Of a stretch of DNA of 64,000 nucleotides, positions 15,514 to 23,331 are shown one piece after another. The first letter of the stretch is position 1, and each line of letters begins with the position of its first letter. The DNA is taken from NCBI RefSeq assembly GCF_028623165.1, contig NZ_CP117768.1:4898001-4962000 (forward strand), written 5' to 3'. Below the pieces are notes generated by a model. It searched no databases. It saw nothing but the letters and a program-made list of their open reading frames with translations, and had not been told where the DNA came from. The position numbers were made by a program, and so were the translations under genes. The DNA comes from Nostoc sp. UHCC 0926. GTDB lineage: Bacteria > Cyanobacteriota > Cyanobacteriia > Cyanobacteriales > Nostocaceae.

Positions 15514-17106
15514 ATGGAAGTCAAAACACCCATGATGGAAAATCGAATTCTTTACGTTCGCCTTCCTTGTAACCCTATCTTTCCTATTGGGGTTGTCTAC
15601 CTGAGCGATCACGTCCACAAACAGTTTCCTAATATCGAACAGCGCATTTTTGATTTGGGAACAGTGCCACCTTTAGATTACACTTTTGCCTTGGATCGCT
15701 GTATCGATGAATTTAAACCGACACTGCTAGTATTTTCTTGGCGGGATATTCAAATTTATGCTCCAGTTGGTGGACGTGGTGGCAACCCACTGCAAAACGC
15801 TTTTGAATTTTACTATGCTAAAAATCCTCTTTTGAAACTACGTGGCGGATTGGGCGGTTTACGAATCTTCACCGCTTACTATGTAGAGTTATGGCGTAAT
15901 CAGGGTTTAATCAAACGCGGTTTAAAGCGTGCCCAAAAATATAATTCTAATGCCCGTGTAGTTGTAGGTGGTGGTGCAGTCAGTGTATTTTATGAACAGC
16001 TAGGTAAAAGCTTACCCCAAGGGACAATTATTTCTGTGGGTGAAGGCGAAACCCTGCTGGAAAAACTTTTAAGTGGCAGAGATTTTCGAGATGAACGCTG
16101 TTACATTGCAGGAGAAACTCAACCACGCAAACGATTAATTCATGAACAACCTACCCCACTAGAAAAAACAGCCTGTAACTACGACTATATCGAAAGCATC
16201 TGGTCAGAATTTAAGTATTATCTGCAAGAGCAAGATTTTTATATAGGTGTACAAACTAAGCGTGGTTGTCCTCACAACTGTTGTTATTGCGTCTACACAG
16301 TTGTCGAAGGCAAACAAGTACGCATCAACCCAGCAGATGAAGTAGTTGCGGAGATGCGCCAATTATACGATCGCGGCATTCGCAACTTCTGGTTTACCGA
16401 TGCCCAATTCATCCCAGCAAAAAAATTTATCGATGATGCCATAGAACTCTTGCAAAAAATCGTCGATTCTGGTATGACAAACATCCACTGGGCAGCATAT
16501 ATCAGAGCCGACAATTTGACACCCCAGTTGTGCGACTTGATGGCGAAAACCGGGATGAACTATTTTGAAATAGGGATTACCAGTGGTTCTCAAGAACTCG
16601 TGCGGAAAATGCGGATGGGGTATAACCTGCGAAACGTCTTGCAAAACTGCCGTGATTTAAAAGCAGCTGGTTTCAACGACTTAGTTTCCGTCAACTACTC
16701 CTTTAACGTCATTGATGAACGTCCCGAAACCATCCGCCAAACCATCGCGTACCACCGCGAACTAGAACGGATTTTTGGTGCTGATAAAGTCGAACCAGCC
16801 ATCTTCTTTATTGGACTGCAACCCCATACCCATTTAGAAGAATATGCTTTCAAAGAGGGCATCCTCAAACCAGGGTATGATCCAATGAGTTTGATGCCGT
16901 GGACAGCCAAAAAACTCCTCTGGAATCCTGAACCCCTTGGTTCATTCTTCGGAGAAGTCTGCTTGCAAGCTTGGCAACAAAACCCCAACGATTTCGGACG
17001 TGAAGTCATGAAAATCTTAGAAGAAAAGCTGGGTTGTGCCGACTTAGAAGCAGCACTTACAGCACCAATAGAAACGAAAGAAAAACAGTTAGCGGGTGTA
17101 TCCTAG
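15514..17106 (+). CDS. B12-binding-domain radical SAM protein (PSII high-light-acclimation type)
   Basis: A 530-residue radical SAM enzyme. The N-terminal 180 residues have a cobalamin-binding-like fold (PNIEQRIFDLG, LLVFSW, ARVVVGGGAVSVFYEQLG, ISVGEGETLLEKLL), followed by the 4Fe-4S motif CPHNCCYC (Cys252, 256, 259). It reads through the radical SAM barrel (FWFTDAQFIPAKKF, YFEIGITSGSQELVRKM) to a Cys-poor C-terminus. I recall a cyanobacterium-restricted family of this shape named photosystem II high light acclimation radical SAM protein; the assignment is from memory. The reaction is unknown. Downstream lie a DICT/HD-like regulatory protein and a pentapeptide protein on the same strand. An alternative start is ATG 15532 or 15535. 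Confidence 0.85.
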   Translation: MEVKTPMMENRILYVRLPCNPIFPIGVVYLSDHVHKQFPNIEQRIFDLGTVPPLDYTFALDRCIDEFKPTLLVFSWRDIQIYAPVGGRGGNPLQNAFEFYYAKNPLLKLRGGLGGLRIFTAYYVELWRNQGLIKRGLKRAQKYNSNARVVVGGGAVSVFYEQLGKSLPQGTIISVGEGETLLEKLLSGRDFRDERCYIAGETQPRKRLIHEQPTPLEKTACNYDYIESIWSEFKYYLQEQDFYIGVQTKRGCPHNCCYCVYTVVEGKQVRINPADEVVAEMRQLYDRGIRNFWFTDAQFIPAKKFIDDAIELLQKIVDSGMTNIHWAAYIRADNLTPQLCDLMAKTGMNYFEIGITSGSQELVRKMRMGYNLRNVLQNCRDLKAAGFNDLVSVNYSFNVIDERPETIRQTIAYHRELERIFGADKVEPAIFFIGLQPHTHLEEYAFKEGILKPGYDPMSLMPWTAKKLLWNPEPLGSFFGEVCLQAWQQNPNDFGREVMKILEEKLGCADLEAALTAPIETKEKQLAGVS

Positions 17107-17134
17107 AAAATACGAACTCTGAATTACTCCCCCT

Positions 17135-17236
17135 CTCTTCCTCTGTGTCGCGCCAGTTGCTACCCTTCGGGAACGCTAAAAGCGAACAAGTCGGGAAACC
17201 CGCCCAACGCACTGGCTTCTCTGTGCCTCTGCGGTT
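17135..17236. repeat. Dispersed repeat copy (CGCGCCAGTTGCT...CACTGGCTTCTCTGTG family)
   Basis: A spacer block with near-identical segments at 54741-54825 (TGTCGCGCCAGTTGCT, then AAGTCGGG and CGCACTGGCTTCTCTGTG) and, inverted, at 27513-27553 (TTGTTCGCCCTTGGCGTTCC). It separates the radical-SAM and DICT genes and keeps a reading frame open across the gap, which makes the latter gene look longer than it is. Confidence 0.7.
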
Positions 17237-17252
17237 ATTATTACCAAATCCC

Positions 17253-18650
17253 ATGTTAGAAGGTTCAATCCTACAACAGCTAGAAACAGCCCATCGCCAC
17301 ACCACCAGGCCAATTCGATTCGGTGTTTACTACAAAAATACCCTAGTTGCTCTGTGCCACGCTCTAGAAGACCATATCTTAACCGACGACGGTACACCCT
17401 TAGTTATCACAGCCTTCCAACAGGGTAAATGGTATCTACAAGAAGCCGGGCGATATGCAGACATCGCCCAGCGCAGCCGCGAAATTGCCATCATGGCTGC
17501 TGCTGAATCCGGCTTTGCTGAACATCCTACCAGCCAGCTAGCCAATGTAGACTTAGTGGCATTAGATGCAATTGATCCAGTAGCGCAGGAGTGGCACTTA
17601 ATTATTTTATCGCCTAAATACACAGCAATGGTGATTTGTCAAGAATTATCAGAGGCTGATTATGGCAGCGCTGGAGTACCGACATCAGACTTAGAGCGTA
17701 AATTCTATGGCTTGTGGACATTTGAGCCAGAGTTAGTCCAAGAGACAGCAGAAATAGCGATCGCTCACATCAGAAAATACAACCCAGAACTGGCGGATAA
17801 ACTCACAGTTGATAAACAACAAATTGTACCGTCAATGGCCAGATCCCAAAATTTAGGTGCAGTTGTCTCCCGTGTAGTAGATTACCTCCAGACTGAGCAA
17901 GATAATTTATCCATACCAATAGCACTTCGCCAACAAACGCTAGATCGCAACTTGATTTCTAACGAAATCCAAGCCTTTTTGCGAATGGCGCAACTGATGG
18001 ATATGGCAGATGTGAACAATCCAATGGCAGCTGCGGAAGTAGTGGTACTTGCTGAAGCGATCGCCCAGCTTTTGGATCTTCCCGCATGGCAAATTAAAAG
18101 GTTGCGGCTGGCGAGTTTGTTGCATCGCATAGATCCATTACAGAAAGCAGAAAGTGTTCTGACTGGCGGTATATCCACACGTTACCAAGAAGATGCCCCC
18201 AGTTCTCCCTTAACTTGTCCCTTGGTACCGGGGGCGCAAGTATTGCGAACCATGCCACGACTACGAGCAGTTGCCCAAATTATCACTCACCAAACCGAGT
18301 GGTGGAATGGCACAGGGGAACCAGCAGGTTTAGCTGGAGATGAAATTCCCTTAGAGTCGAGAATTTTGGCATTATTGGCAGACTTTCAGTGGCGAGTCAA
18401 TCAGCGAAAATTGTCAAATCAAAGCCAGGAACAGATATTTACTCAAGCTTTAGATGAGTGCAAACAGCAACAATCTACCCGCTTTGACCCTAAACTTGTA
18501 GATACGCTATCTTTGTTAGTTATGGGTTTACAACAGGGACTAGACTTACCTGTAATCACACCCAAAGTCAGCGCCGGCATCTGGATACTTGATTCCCAAT
18601 GGGATAGCCACAGCAAGATAAGTGAGGAGATTGGTAGTTACTTTACATGA
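17253..18650 (+). CDS. DICT sensory domain protein with degenerate HD-GYP-like domain
   Basis: A 465-residue predicted signalling protein. Residues 1-175 match the DICT domain pattern (RPIRFGVYYKNTLVALCHAL, FQQGKWYLQEAGRYADIAQRS, WHLIILSPKYTAMVICQEL), a cyanobacterial sensory module often linked to light signalling. Residues 235-440 look like an HD-type domain: LASLLHRIDP, then IITHQTEWWNGTGEPAGLAGDEIPL and SRILALLADF. Compared with HD-GYP phosphodiesterases the HHE and GYP motifs read HQT and GEP, so catalysis is unlikely. The start at ATG 17253 is chosen because the upstream extension is dispersed-repeat spacer. The stop overlaps the next gene (ATGA), indicating translational coupling with the pentapeptide protein. 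Confidence 0.82.
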   Translation: MLEGSILQQLETAHRHTTRPIRFGVYYKNTLVALCHALEDHILTDDGTPLVITAFQQGKWYLQEAGRYADIAQRSREIAIMAAAESGFAEHPTSQLANVDLVALDAIDPVAQEWHLIILSPKYTAMVICQELSEADYGSAGVPTSDLERKFYGLWTFEPELVQETAEIAIAHIRKYNPELADKLTVDKQQIVPSMARSQNLGAVVSRVVDYLQTEQDNLSIPIALRQQTLDRNLISNEIQAFLRMAQLMDMADVNNPMAAAEVVVLAEAIAQLLDLPAWQIKRLRLASLLHRIDPLQKAESVLTGGISTRYQEDAPSSPLTCPLVPGAQVLRTMPRLRAVAQIITHQTEWWNGTGEPAGLAGDEIPLESRILALLADFQWRVNQRKLSNQSQEQIFTQALDECKQQQSTRFDPKLVDTLSLLVMGLQQGLDLPVITPKVSAGIWILDSQWDSHSKISEEIGSYFT

Positions 18651-19285
18651 ATATTGAAGCCATTAAATTAGGAAAACTCAAACAACTTCCAGGGGCAAAT
18701 TTAGAAGACGAAGAACTCTCCCGACTGGATTTAAGCCGGATTAATCTTGCTGGCGCTACCCTTGTCGGCACTAATTTCGCTGGTTCTAAACTCGAAGGTG
18801 GGCATTTGGAGGGGGCAAATTTGATGGGAGCAAACCTCCAAGAAACTGACTTGCGGGCGAACCTGATGGGAGCAAATCTGATGCAAGCAGATTTAACAGG
18901 TGCTGACTTGCGGGGTAGTAATTTGCGTGGCGCTAACTTGATGGGAGCAAGACTCAGTGATGTGTCATTGGCGGGCGCTTTCTTGAGTGGTGCCAATTTG
19001 ATGAACGTTAATTTGCAAGGCGTGGACTTGCGCGGTACTGACTTGCGCGGTGCAAACCTGACTGGAGCAAATCTCAAGGGTGCAGATTTGAGTCGTGCTG
19101 ATTTGCAAGGGACGTTGTTGAGTGAAGCAAACCTGGAAGAAGCTGACTTGCGGGGGGCGAATTTGGCGGGGGCGAATTTAACGGGGGCGAATTTGTTGTG
19201 TGCAGAGTTAGAAGGTGCAAATTTGAGCGGCGTTAATTTGGATAGGGCGTGTTTGGTGGGTACAGTAGTTGAGAGGCTGGCGTAA
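18647..19285 (+). CDS. Pentapeptide-repeat protein
   Basis: A 212-residue protein made almost wholly of A(N/D)LXX pentapeptides from residue 20 to the end, predicted to fold as a right-handed quadrilateral beta-helix about 38 units long. There is no signal peptide, so it is probably cytoplasmic. One unit is a residue short (DLRA followed by NLMGA, around 18848-18862), which would kink or re-register the helix. The ATG overlaps the stop of the DICT/HD protein by 4 nt, so the two are co-translated and may act together. Pentapeptide proteins range from DNA-gyrase mimics to scaffolds, and nothing here decides between these. Confidence 0.92.
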   Translation: MNIEAIKLGKLKQLPGANLEDEELSRLDLSRINLAGATLVGTNFAGSKLEGGHLEGANLMGANLQETDLRANLMGANLMQADLTGADLRGSNLRGANLMGARLSDVSLAGAFLSGANLMNVNLQGVDLRGTDLRGANLTGANLKGADLSRADLQGTLLSEANLEEADLRGANLAGANLTGANLLCAELEGANLSGVNLDRACLVGTVVERLA

Positions 19286-19355
19286 AGATTGCACCAAAAA
19301 AGGCAGTATCCTTAGCTATTGTTAAAATTTTCGCAGATGAAGCAGGTGAAAATTT

Positions 19356-19589
19356 GTGGGACTAAAAGAAGTTATCAGATTAGCAAAGCAACTTTCAACG
19401 GTGGACAAAGTACGTTTGATCCAGCAAATTGCTCCTGATATAGAACGCGAGTTAACAGATAAATCGTCTATTGTTCTCCGCAAATCATTGTGGGGACTCT
19501 GTGCTGATTTAGGAAACGCACCTTCCACAGAAGAAATTGACGTAGCCCGTACTGAAGAATGGGCTAGCTTTCCACGGGAGGATATTTGA
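19356..19589 (+). CDS. Antitoxin-like protein upstream of a VapC-type toxin
   Basis: A 77-residue acidic protein (GTG start 19356): LKEVIRLAKQLSTVDKVRLIQQI followed by ERELTDKSSIVLRKSLWGLCADL and EIDVARTEEWASFPRED. It lacks an obvious AbrB or RHH DNA-binding fold. The N-terminal helix (LSTVDKVRLIQQIAPDIEREL) resembles addiction-module antitoxins found next to PIN toxins in cyanobacteria. Its stop overlaps the ATG of the PIN-domain gene (TGATG), the classical arrangement of a toxin-antitoxin pair, so the role as antitoxin is inferred mainly from context. The conserved ending EEWASFPREDI is what one expects for the toxin-binding tail. Confidence 0.7.
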   Translation: MGLKEVIRLAKQLSTVDKVRLIQQIAPDIERELTDKSSIVLRKSLWGLCADLGNAPSTEEIDVARTEEWASFPREDI

Positions 19590-19990
19590 TGCTGCGTGCT
19601 ATAGTTGACACTCATGCAGTCATTTGGTATATTTTTGGCGATTCACGATTATCAACAACTGCCCAAAATACTATAGCCCAAATAGCATCTTCTGGAGATC
19701 AAGTTGCTTTCTCCTTGATTACGCTAGCCGAAATTGTATACTTGAGTGAGAAAGGGCGTATTTCTCCATTAACACTTGAACGCCTGCTTGCATCTGTTGA
19801 CACAACTGATTGTTTACTGCTTGAAGTTCCTTTTAATAGGCAGATAGCTGAAGCTTTGCGCTTAGTGAATCGCTCACAAGTACCAGATTTACCCGATCGC
19901 ATTATTGCTGCTACAGCCTTGTATCTAGGAGTGCCAGTGATTAGTCGAGATAGCAAAATTCAACTATCTAGTGTGAATACCATTTGGTGA
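19589..19990 (+). CDS. VapC-family PIN-domain ribonuclease toxin
   Basis: A 133-residue PIN domain protein. The acidic catalytic residues are visible: IVDTHAVIWYIFG (Asp7), SLITLAEIVYLSEKGRI (Glu), DLPDRIIAATALYLGVPVISRD (Asp residues near the end). Such toxins cleave tRNA or other RNAs and are blocked by the upstream antitoxin. ATG 19589 overlaps the antitoxin stop (TGATG) and is preceded by GGGAGGAT; a TTG three bases earlier is less likely. Whether the pair is active cannot be told, but no frameshift or missing catalytic residue is seen. Confidence 0.88.
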   Translation: MLRAIVDTHAVIWYIFGDSRLSTTAQNTIAQIASSGDQVAFSLITLAEIVYLSEKGRISPLTLERLLASVDTTDCLLLEVPFNRQIAEALRLVNRSQVPDLPDRIIAATALYLGVPVISRDSKIQLSSVNTIW

Positions 19991-20068
19991 CATTCGTATT
20001 TGCAATTTATGAGTAGTTAAATCGTTAATATACTTTCGTTGTCTTATTGGGGCATTTTACTACACCGT

Positions 20069-20569
20069 TTATGTATTCTGGTCGAGAGGGTATACGGCTA
20101 TAGATTTCAATGTTTTGACAGACAATACACTTATCGTTTTGAGTTGCTTGTTGCCAGTAATGGGAACAGCAAAGACTGCTCCAACATACGACTTAAGCTC
20201 AAAGCCCCACTTTCCATTACAATAGTCTTGAACGGCATAGCTATAAACAGCATCAATAGTTGTCTTAGAGAGAACGTCAGCATTTATCTCAGTATAGTAA
20301 CGATAACAAATTTGTGTTCCGAAAATTGGTGGAAAGGAACCATATTTAGTTGCCGGTTCATCAGGAGGTTTAAAAAAGGTTTTGTGTTTGGAGAAGTAGC
20401 TCTGTTGCTCCTGAATCTTATATATAATATGCTTTTCTGCTTCTTTCTCAAGTCTTGAGATTTCTTCATCCATTGCTTTATTTTCGTCTTCATTCTTACA
20501 CCCAGTAAAAAGGAAGCTTAGTGGAATAATTAGTAATAAAGCTGATACTATTAATATTTTGATTTTCAT
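20069..20569 (-). CDS. Lipoprotein with type IV pilin-like G/H domain
   Basis: A 166-residue envelope protein. The N-terminus has a lipoprotein signal peptide (hydrophobic ILIVSALLLIIPLSFL with lipobox FTGC, Cys about 24), then a charged coiled-coil-like stretch (DEEISRLEKEAEKH). The C-terminal half, including YSYAVQDYCNGKWGFELKS and YVGAVFAVPI, recalls the C-domain of cyanobacterial type IV pilin-like G/H proteins (conserved LKSYVGAVF), but here a lipobox replaces the prepilin leader. Its ATG overlaps the stop of the CPBP protease gene (ATGA), so the two are coupled. Function unknown; the pilin resemblance is by eye only. Confidence 0.68.
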   Translation of the reverse strand: MKIKILIVSALLLIIPLSFLFTGCKNEDENKAMDEEISRLEKEAEKHIIYKIQEQQSYFSKHKTFFKPPDEPATKYGSFPPIFGTQICYRYYTEINADVLSKTTIDAVYSYAVQDYCNGKWGFELKSYVGAVFAVPITGNKQLKTISVLSVKTLKSIAVYPLDQNT

Positions 20570-21399
20570 ATATGAAGCGATCGCTCAGTTCGCCCTCGTA
20601 TCCACAAAGCTAGTACACTCATTAACAACACCCCCATCACTCCTTGTAGGGGATTATTATTCACACCAGTTACCCAATCAGGAACTTGACCAGAATATTT
20701 TACTAATTTCCCAACATTAATAATGTAGTAGCCCCCTACTAAACCACCATGTAAACCAATTGGTAAACCCAAGCGTCCCCTCCGCCAACGCTTTCCCCAT
20801 ACTTGCGTTAACCCCAGCAATACTAAAGCTGGAAATTGCGGCAGTGTATGAATAATTGCCTCCAAGGGTTTAATAAAGTGCAATGTCGCAAACGCAGTTG
20901 CATCTGTCCACAGTGCCACACGCGGACTGTAATCTCGTTGTAATTCATCTAGCAACCAGCCTCGGAATAACAATTCCTCAGCAAATCCGATGCCCAAGCC
21001 AACAAGTAAACCCTCTAAAATTACTTTCAGCAAAAAAACTTTCGGTTGTTGCCACACCAACCAACCCAACAAACTTTCTACCCCAAAAAGTATCAGAATA
21101 TTAATTATGCCTATAGCCAAGCCACGCAGTAAATCCACACCGTTTTGTCGCGTGAATTCTAAGCCATAATGCCGTAGAATTTGGGGCTGCTGGTAGACAT
21201 ATTTACCCCATAGTCTCAGGAGAAAAATAAATACTGCATATAACAATACCAATGTCAATATACTTTGTAAGTTTGAATCATGCACTAGTAAGTATATTGG
21301 TGCAGCTAAGGGTAACCATAGCAGCAATAAAGTTACAATAAAAGAACCCAGCCTAATGGGGGCAGGGCGTTCAGCTAGACGGGCAAGGTTTTTTTTCAT
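20566..21399 (-). CDS. CPBP-family intramembrane glutamic endopeptidase
   Basis: A 277-residue integral membrane protease of the CAAX-protease/bacteriocin-processing (Abi) family. The catalytic EELLFRGWLL motif is intact, followed by ALWTDATAFATLHFI containing the second-motif His, and about eight hydrophobic segments. The start ATG 21399 (MKKNLARLAERPAPIRLGSF) is chosen; the frame can be extended 27 residues into a polar stretch overlapping clpS, which I consider spurious. It is translationally coupled to the lipoprotein gene downstream and follows clpS on the same strand. Substrates of cyanobacterial CPBP proteases are mostly unknown. Confidence 0.87.
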   Translation of the reverse strand: MKKNLARLAERPAPIRLGSFIVTLLLLWLPLAAPIYLLVHDSNLQSILTLVLLYAVFIFLLRLWGKYVYQQPQILRHYGLEFTRQNGVDLLRGLAIGIINILILFGVESLLGWLVWQQPKVFLLKVILEGLLVGLGIGFAEELLFRGWLLDELQRDYSPRVALWTDATAFATLHFIKPLEAIIHTLPQFPALVLLGLTQVWGKRWRRGRLGLPIGLHGGLVGGYYIINVGKLVKYSGQVPDWVTGVNNNPLQGVMGVLLMSVLALWIRGRTERSLHI

Positions 21400-21463
21400 A
21401 CTAAATAGGTCAATAATCAGCAGTAAATACTCCAGATTATGACTCTTGATTATTGACCAATGA

Positions 21464-21745
21464 CTATTCGTCAGGTTCAATCGTGCTACTTAAACCGTGA
21501 CTTTTCAATGTTTCGCTATAGAACTCAGCGTGTTCTAGAGCGCAAGTAATGACTAAAGCTAGCCCGTTAGTATGGGCTTCCATCATGATGCTAACAGCCT
21601 GGGGTTGGGTAAGGCTAGGCACAGTGGCTATTAGTGACTGCACAACATGCTCCATAGAATTGTAGTCGTCGTTATGGAGCAAAACGCGATACCGAGGCGC
21701 AAGCTTGCGGGATGTGGAACGCTTTTCAATGGTTTCAACTGACAC
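21464..21745 (-). CDS. clpS: ATP-dependent Clp protease adaptor ClpS
   Basis: A 93-residue adaptor that brings N-degron substrates to ClpC/ClpA-P. It has LAPRYRVLLHNDDYNSMEHV (the ligand-binding pocket Asn-Asp-Asp), MMEAHTNGLALVITCALEHAE (ClpC contact and pocket residues) and the usual length. The start is GTG at 21745. It is the first gene of a minus-strand trio clpS - CPBP protease - lipoprotein, so a shared role in protein turnover or processing is possible but not established. Cyanobacteria often encode two ClpS proteins; which one this is cannot be told here. Confidence 0.93.
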   Translation of the reverse strand: MSVETIEKRSTSRKLAPRYRVLLHNDDYNSMEHVVQSLIATVPSLTQPQAVSIMMEAHTNGLALVITCALEHAEFYSETLKSHGLSSTIEPDE

Positions 21746-22041
21746 GGATCTTTGCTCTTTTCTCGTTAATTCACTACAACAAAATCTCTGTCTTGCGATC
21801 GCTTAACAGTTATTTACCTATTCTATAGTATTTCTGTTCAGATACTATGCTAGGAAAACCCTTTACTGCCAAGGATTGGTCGTATTAGCTTTGCGTAGCC
21901 ACTTGTGAGGTAGATGTCTTAGACATCGTTGCCGTGAGAGTGCTAACCTAATGTTACATAAGCTTCCTTAAACGTAGCGCATTTTCACTTTTAAAATTAA
22001 GGAAGTTGCAAAATAATCCTTGCCCCTGCCCAAACTGCGTA

Positions 22042-22389
22042 ATGATGGACATTAGCCTAGATTTTCTTCAACCAGGACAAATTGTGTCTTTAGAGCATGG
22101 CGACAGGAATCTGTATGCAGAAGTCATTCAATTTATAGTTTCCCGCCAGTTGTGCTGGGTGCGTCCTTTATTAATGGTTACTTTGATTCAAGAATCGCCG
22201 CTAATTACCGATTTGCGAGATGCGTCTGACCTGCTTTGGCCTGCCAATTTATTTCGGCCAGCACTAGACACAGAAGTAATTACCTTCTTGAGCCAAGTTT
22301 TAGCAAAAGAACCAAAAACTGAACCTGATTTAGGTGCCAAGCAACAACTCAATCAGTTTATTCACCAACTTTGGCAAGCATATCAATAG
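22042..22389 (+). CDS. Conserved cyanobacterial protein of unknown function
   Basis: A 115-residue protein (MMDISLDFLQPGQIVSLEHG, YAEVIQFIVSRQLCWVRPLL, ending LNQFIHQLWQAYQ). I do not recognise a named family, but the beta-rich N-terminal half and helical end look like a genuine compact domain. ATG 22042 (or 22045) is preferred. The frame also extends to TTG 22006, which would add a Cys-rich MQNNPCPCPNC; that TTG sits too close to GGAAG for a good ribosome-binding site, but the cysteines leave this start possible. No neighbours suggest a function. Confidence 0.65.
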   Translation: MMDISLDFLQPGQIVSLEHGDRNLYAEVIQFIVSRQLCWVRPLLMVTLIQESPLITDLRDASDLLWPANLFRPALDTEVITFLSQVLAKEPKTEPDLGAKQQLNQFIHQLWQAYQ

Positions 22390-22447
22390 GCATTGGCCAA
22401 ACAGGGTATTAGGTATTAGTTATCCTTCCTTGTCCCCTTTGTCTCCA

Positions 22448-22581
22448 TCAGGCGTAACGGATGCCAGCATATTTCATCTGTTGAATTCCTTCTTGCAACC
22501 GCTCATCGCTAATAGTTAAAGCAATTCGGAAAAGCCTTCTCCAGATGCACTGTAACCACTACTCTTATGCACAACATACCA
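22448..22581 (-). pseudogene. C-terminal relic of a class I/II aminotransferase (DAP-aminotransferase-like)
   Basis: On the minus strand the fragment reads YSASGEGF, a one-base frameshift, then RIALTISDERLQEGIQQMKY and AGIRYA before a TGA. GEGF(F)RIALT...DERLQE is the signature C-terminus of fold-type I aminotransferases of the LL-diaminopimelate/aspartate group. The rest of the gene is missing, and the frameshift confirms decay. Confidence 0.7.
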
Positions 22582-22671
22582 CATTTGTCAAGTAGCAACG
22601 TTACAAATTCTGCTAAGGAATATCCTGGGGGAACATAATATCACGGCCATTTTGGTAAACCGACATTATGG

Positions 22672-22822
22672 CTTAGAGGATGTTTGAAAAGTCTAAGAGC
22701 GTGTGTTTCACTACCCTGGCTACCGAGAAACTGCTACGAGAGAATCGGAGTTTTGGGATTTGAGATCGCGCCCCTGAGTCGCACTTGAGGCTAAAGCCAA
22801 CCCTTTTCAAACAACCTCTTAG
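22672..22822. mobile_element. MITE-like element with 17-bp terminal inverted repeats
   Basis: AGAGGATGTTTGAAAAG (22675-22691) is the inverted match, 16 of 17, of 22803-22819. TTA flanks both ends (22673-22675 region and 22819-22822 region), consistent with a TNA-type target duplication as made by IS5-group elements. The interior of about 110 bp has no coding capacity. The parental transposase is not in the window. Confidence 0.65.
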
Positions 22823-23047
22823 AATTCTACTTCAGTGGTAGGAGAATAAGCTGCGATCGCACATGCTTGAATTACCTTAAATTAGCCCAGAATCAACGTT
22901 AGTTTTTACCTGTGCCAAGCCTTTAATACCAACAACACAACCAACTCCTCAGCCTGGCAAAACTTGTTTTATCTATTTTAAAGTTTTATTGCTTCAGTCT
23001 TAATCAAATTCACTTGATAAAGGCAAAAAACCTCTATGCCTAAGCAA

Positions 23048-23251
23048 TTAGGAATATCCGAAGCTAGGAACCAACTGAATTCTCCCAGCATCCATCTCTG
23101 CCATTAATAATTCTAGAGCTTCGTAATCAACATCAGAAATGTAACCCAGTTCCGTCAGTTCTGAGTTGATTTCATTTTCTATCTCAGGAGTTAGTTTTTT
23201 AATGTCAAGAGCTTTTTCTACCAATTTCCGAATAGCGTACTTAGTTCTCAT
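23048..23251 (-). CDS. Small conserved protein of unknown function (67 aa)
   Basis: A 67-residue acidic helical protein (MRTKYAIRKLVEKALDIKKL, EIENEINSELTELGYISDVD, YEALELLMAEMDAGRI). I recall similar small proteins in Nostocales but no function. The clean composition, an ATG start at 23251 and the absence of rare codon stretches support a real gene. A near-perfect cAMP-receptor (CRP) consensus site lies about 80 bp upstream, so transcription may respond to cAMP. No membrane span or signal peptide. Confidence 0.7.
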   Translation of the reverse strand: MRTKYAIRKLVEKALDIKKLTPEIENEINSELTELGYISDVDYEALELLMAEMDAGRIQLVPSFGYS

Positions 23252-23331
23252 AAGTAATAATCCAACTGTATATGATACTAATTATCCCAGAGACATCTCA
23301 GTATAAAGAGTGATCCAAATACTACTTTATT

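Noticed and set aside
20039..20458. Long frame opposite the lipoprotein gene
   Set aside because: Antisense shadow of the minus-strand gene, which has signal peptide, lipobox and coupling to its neighbour.
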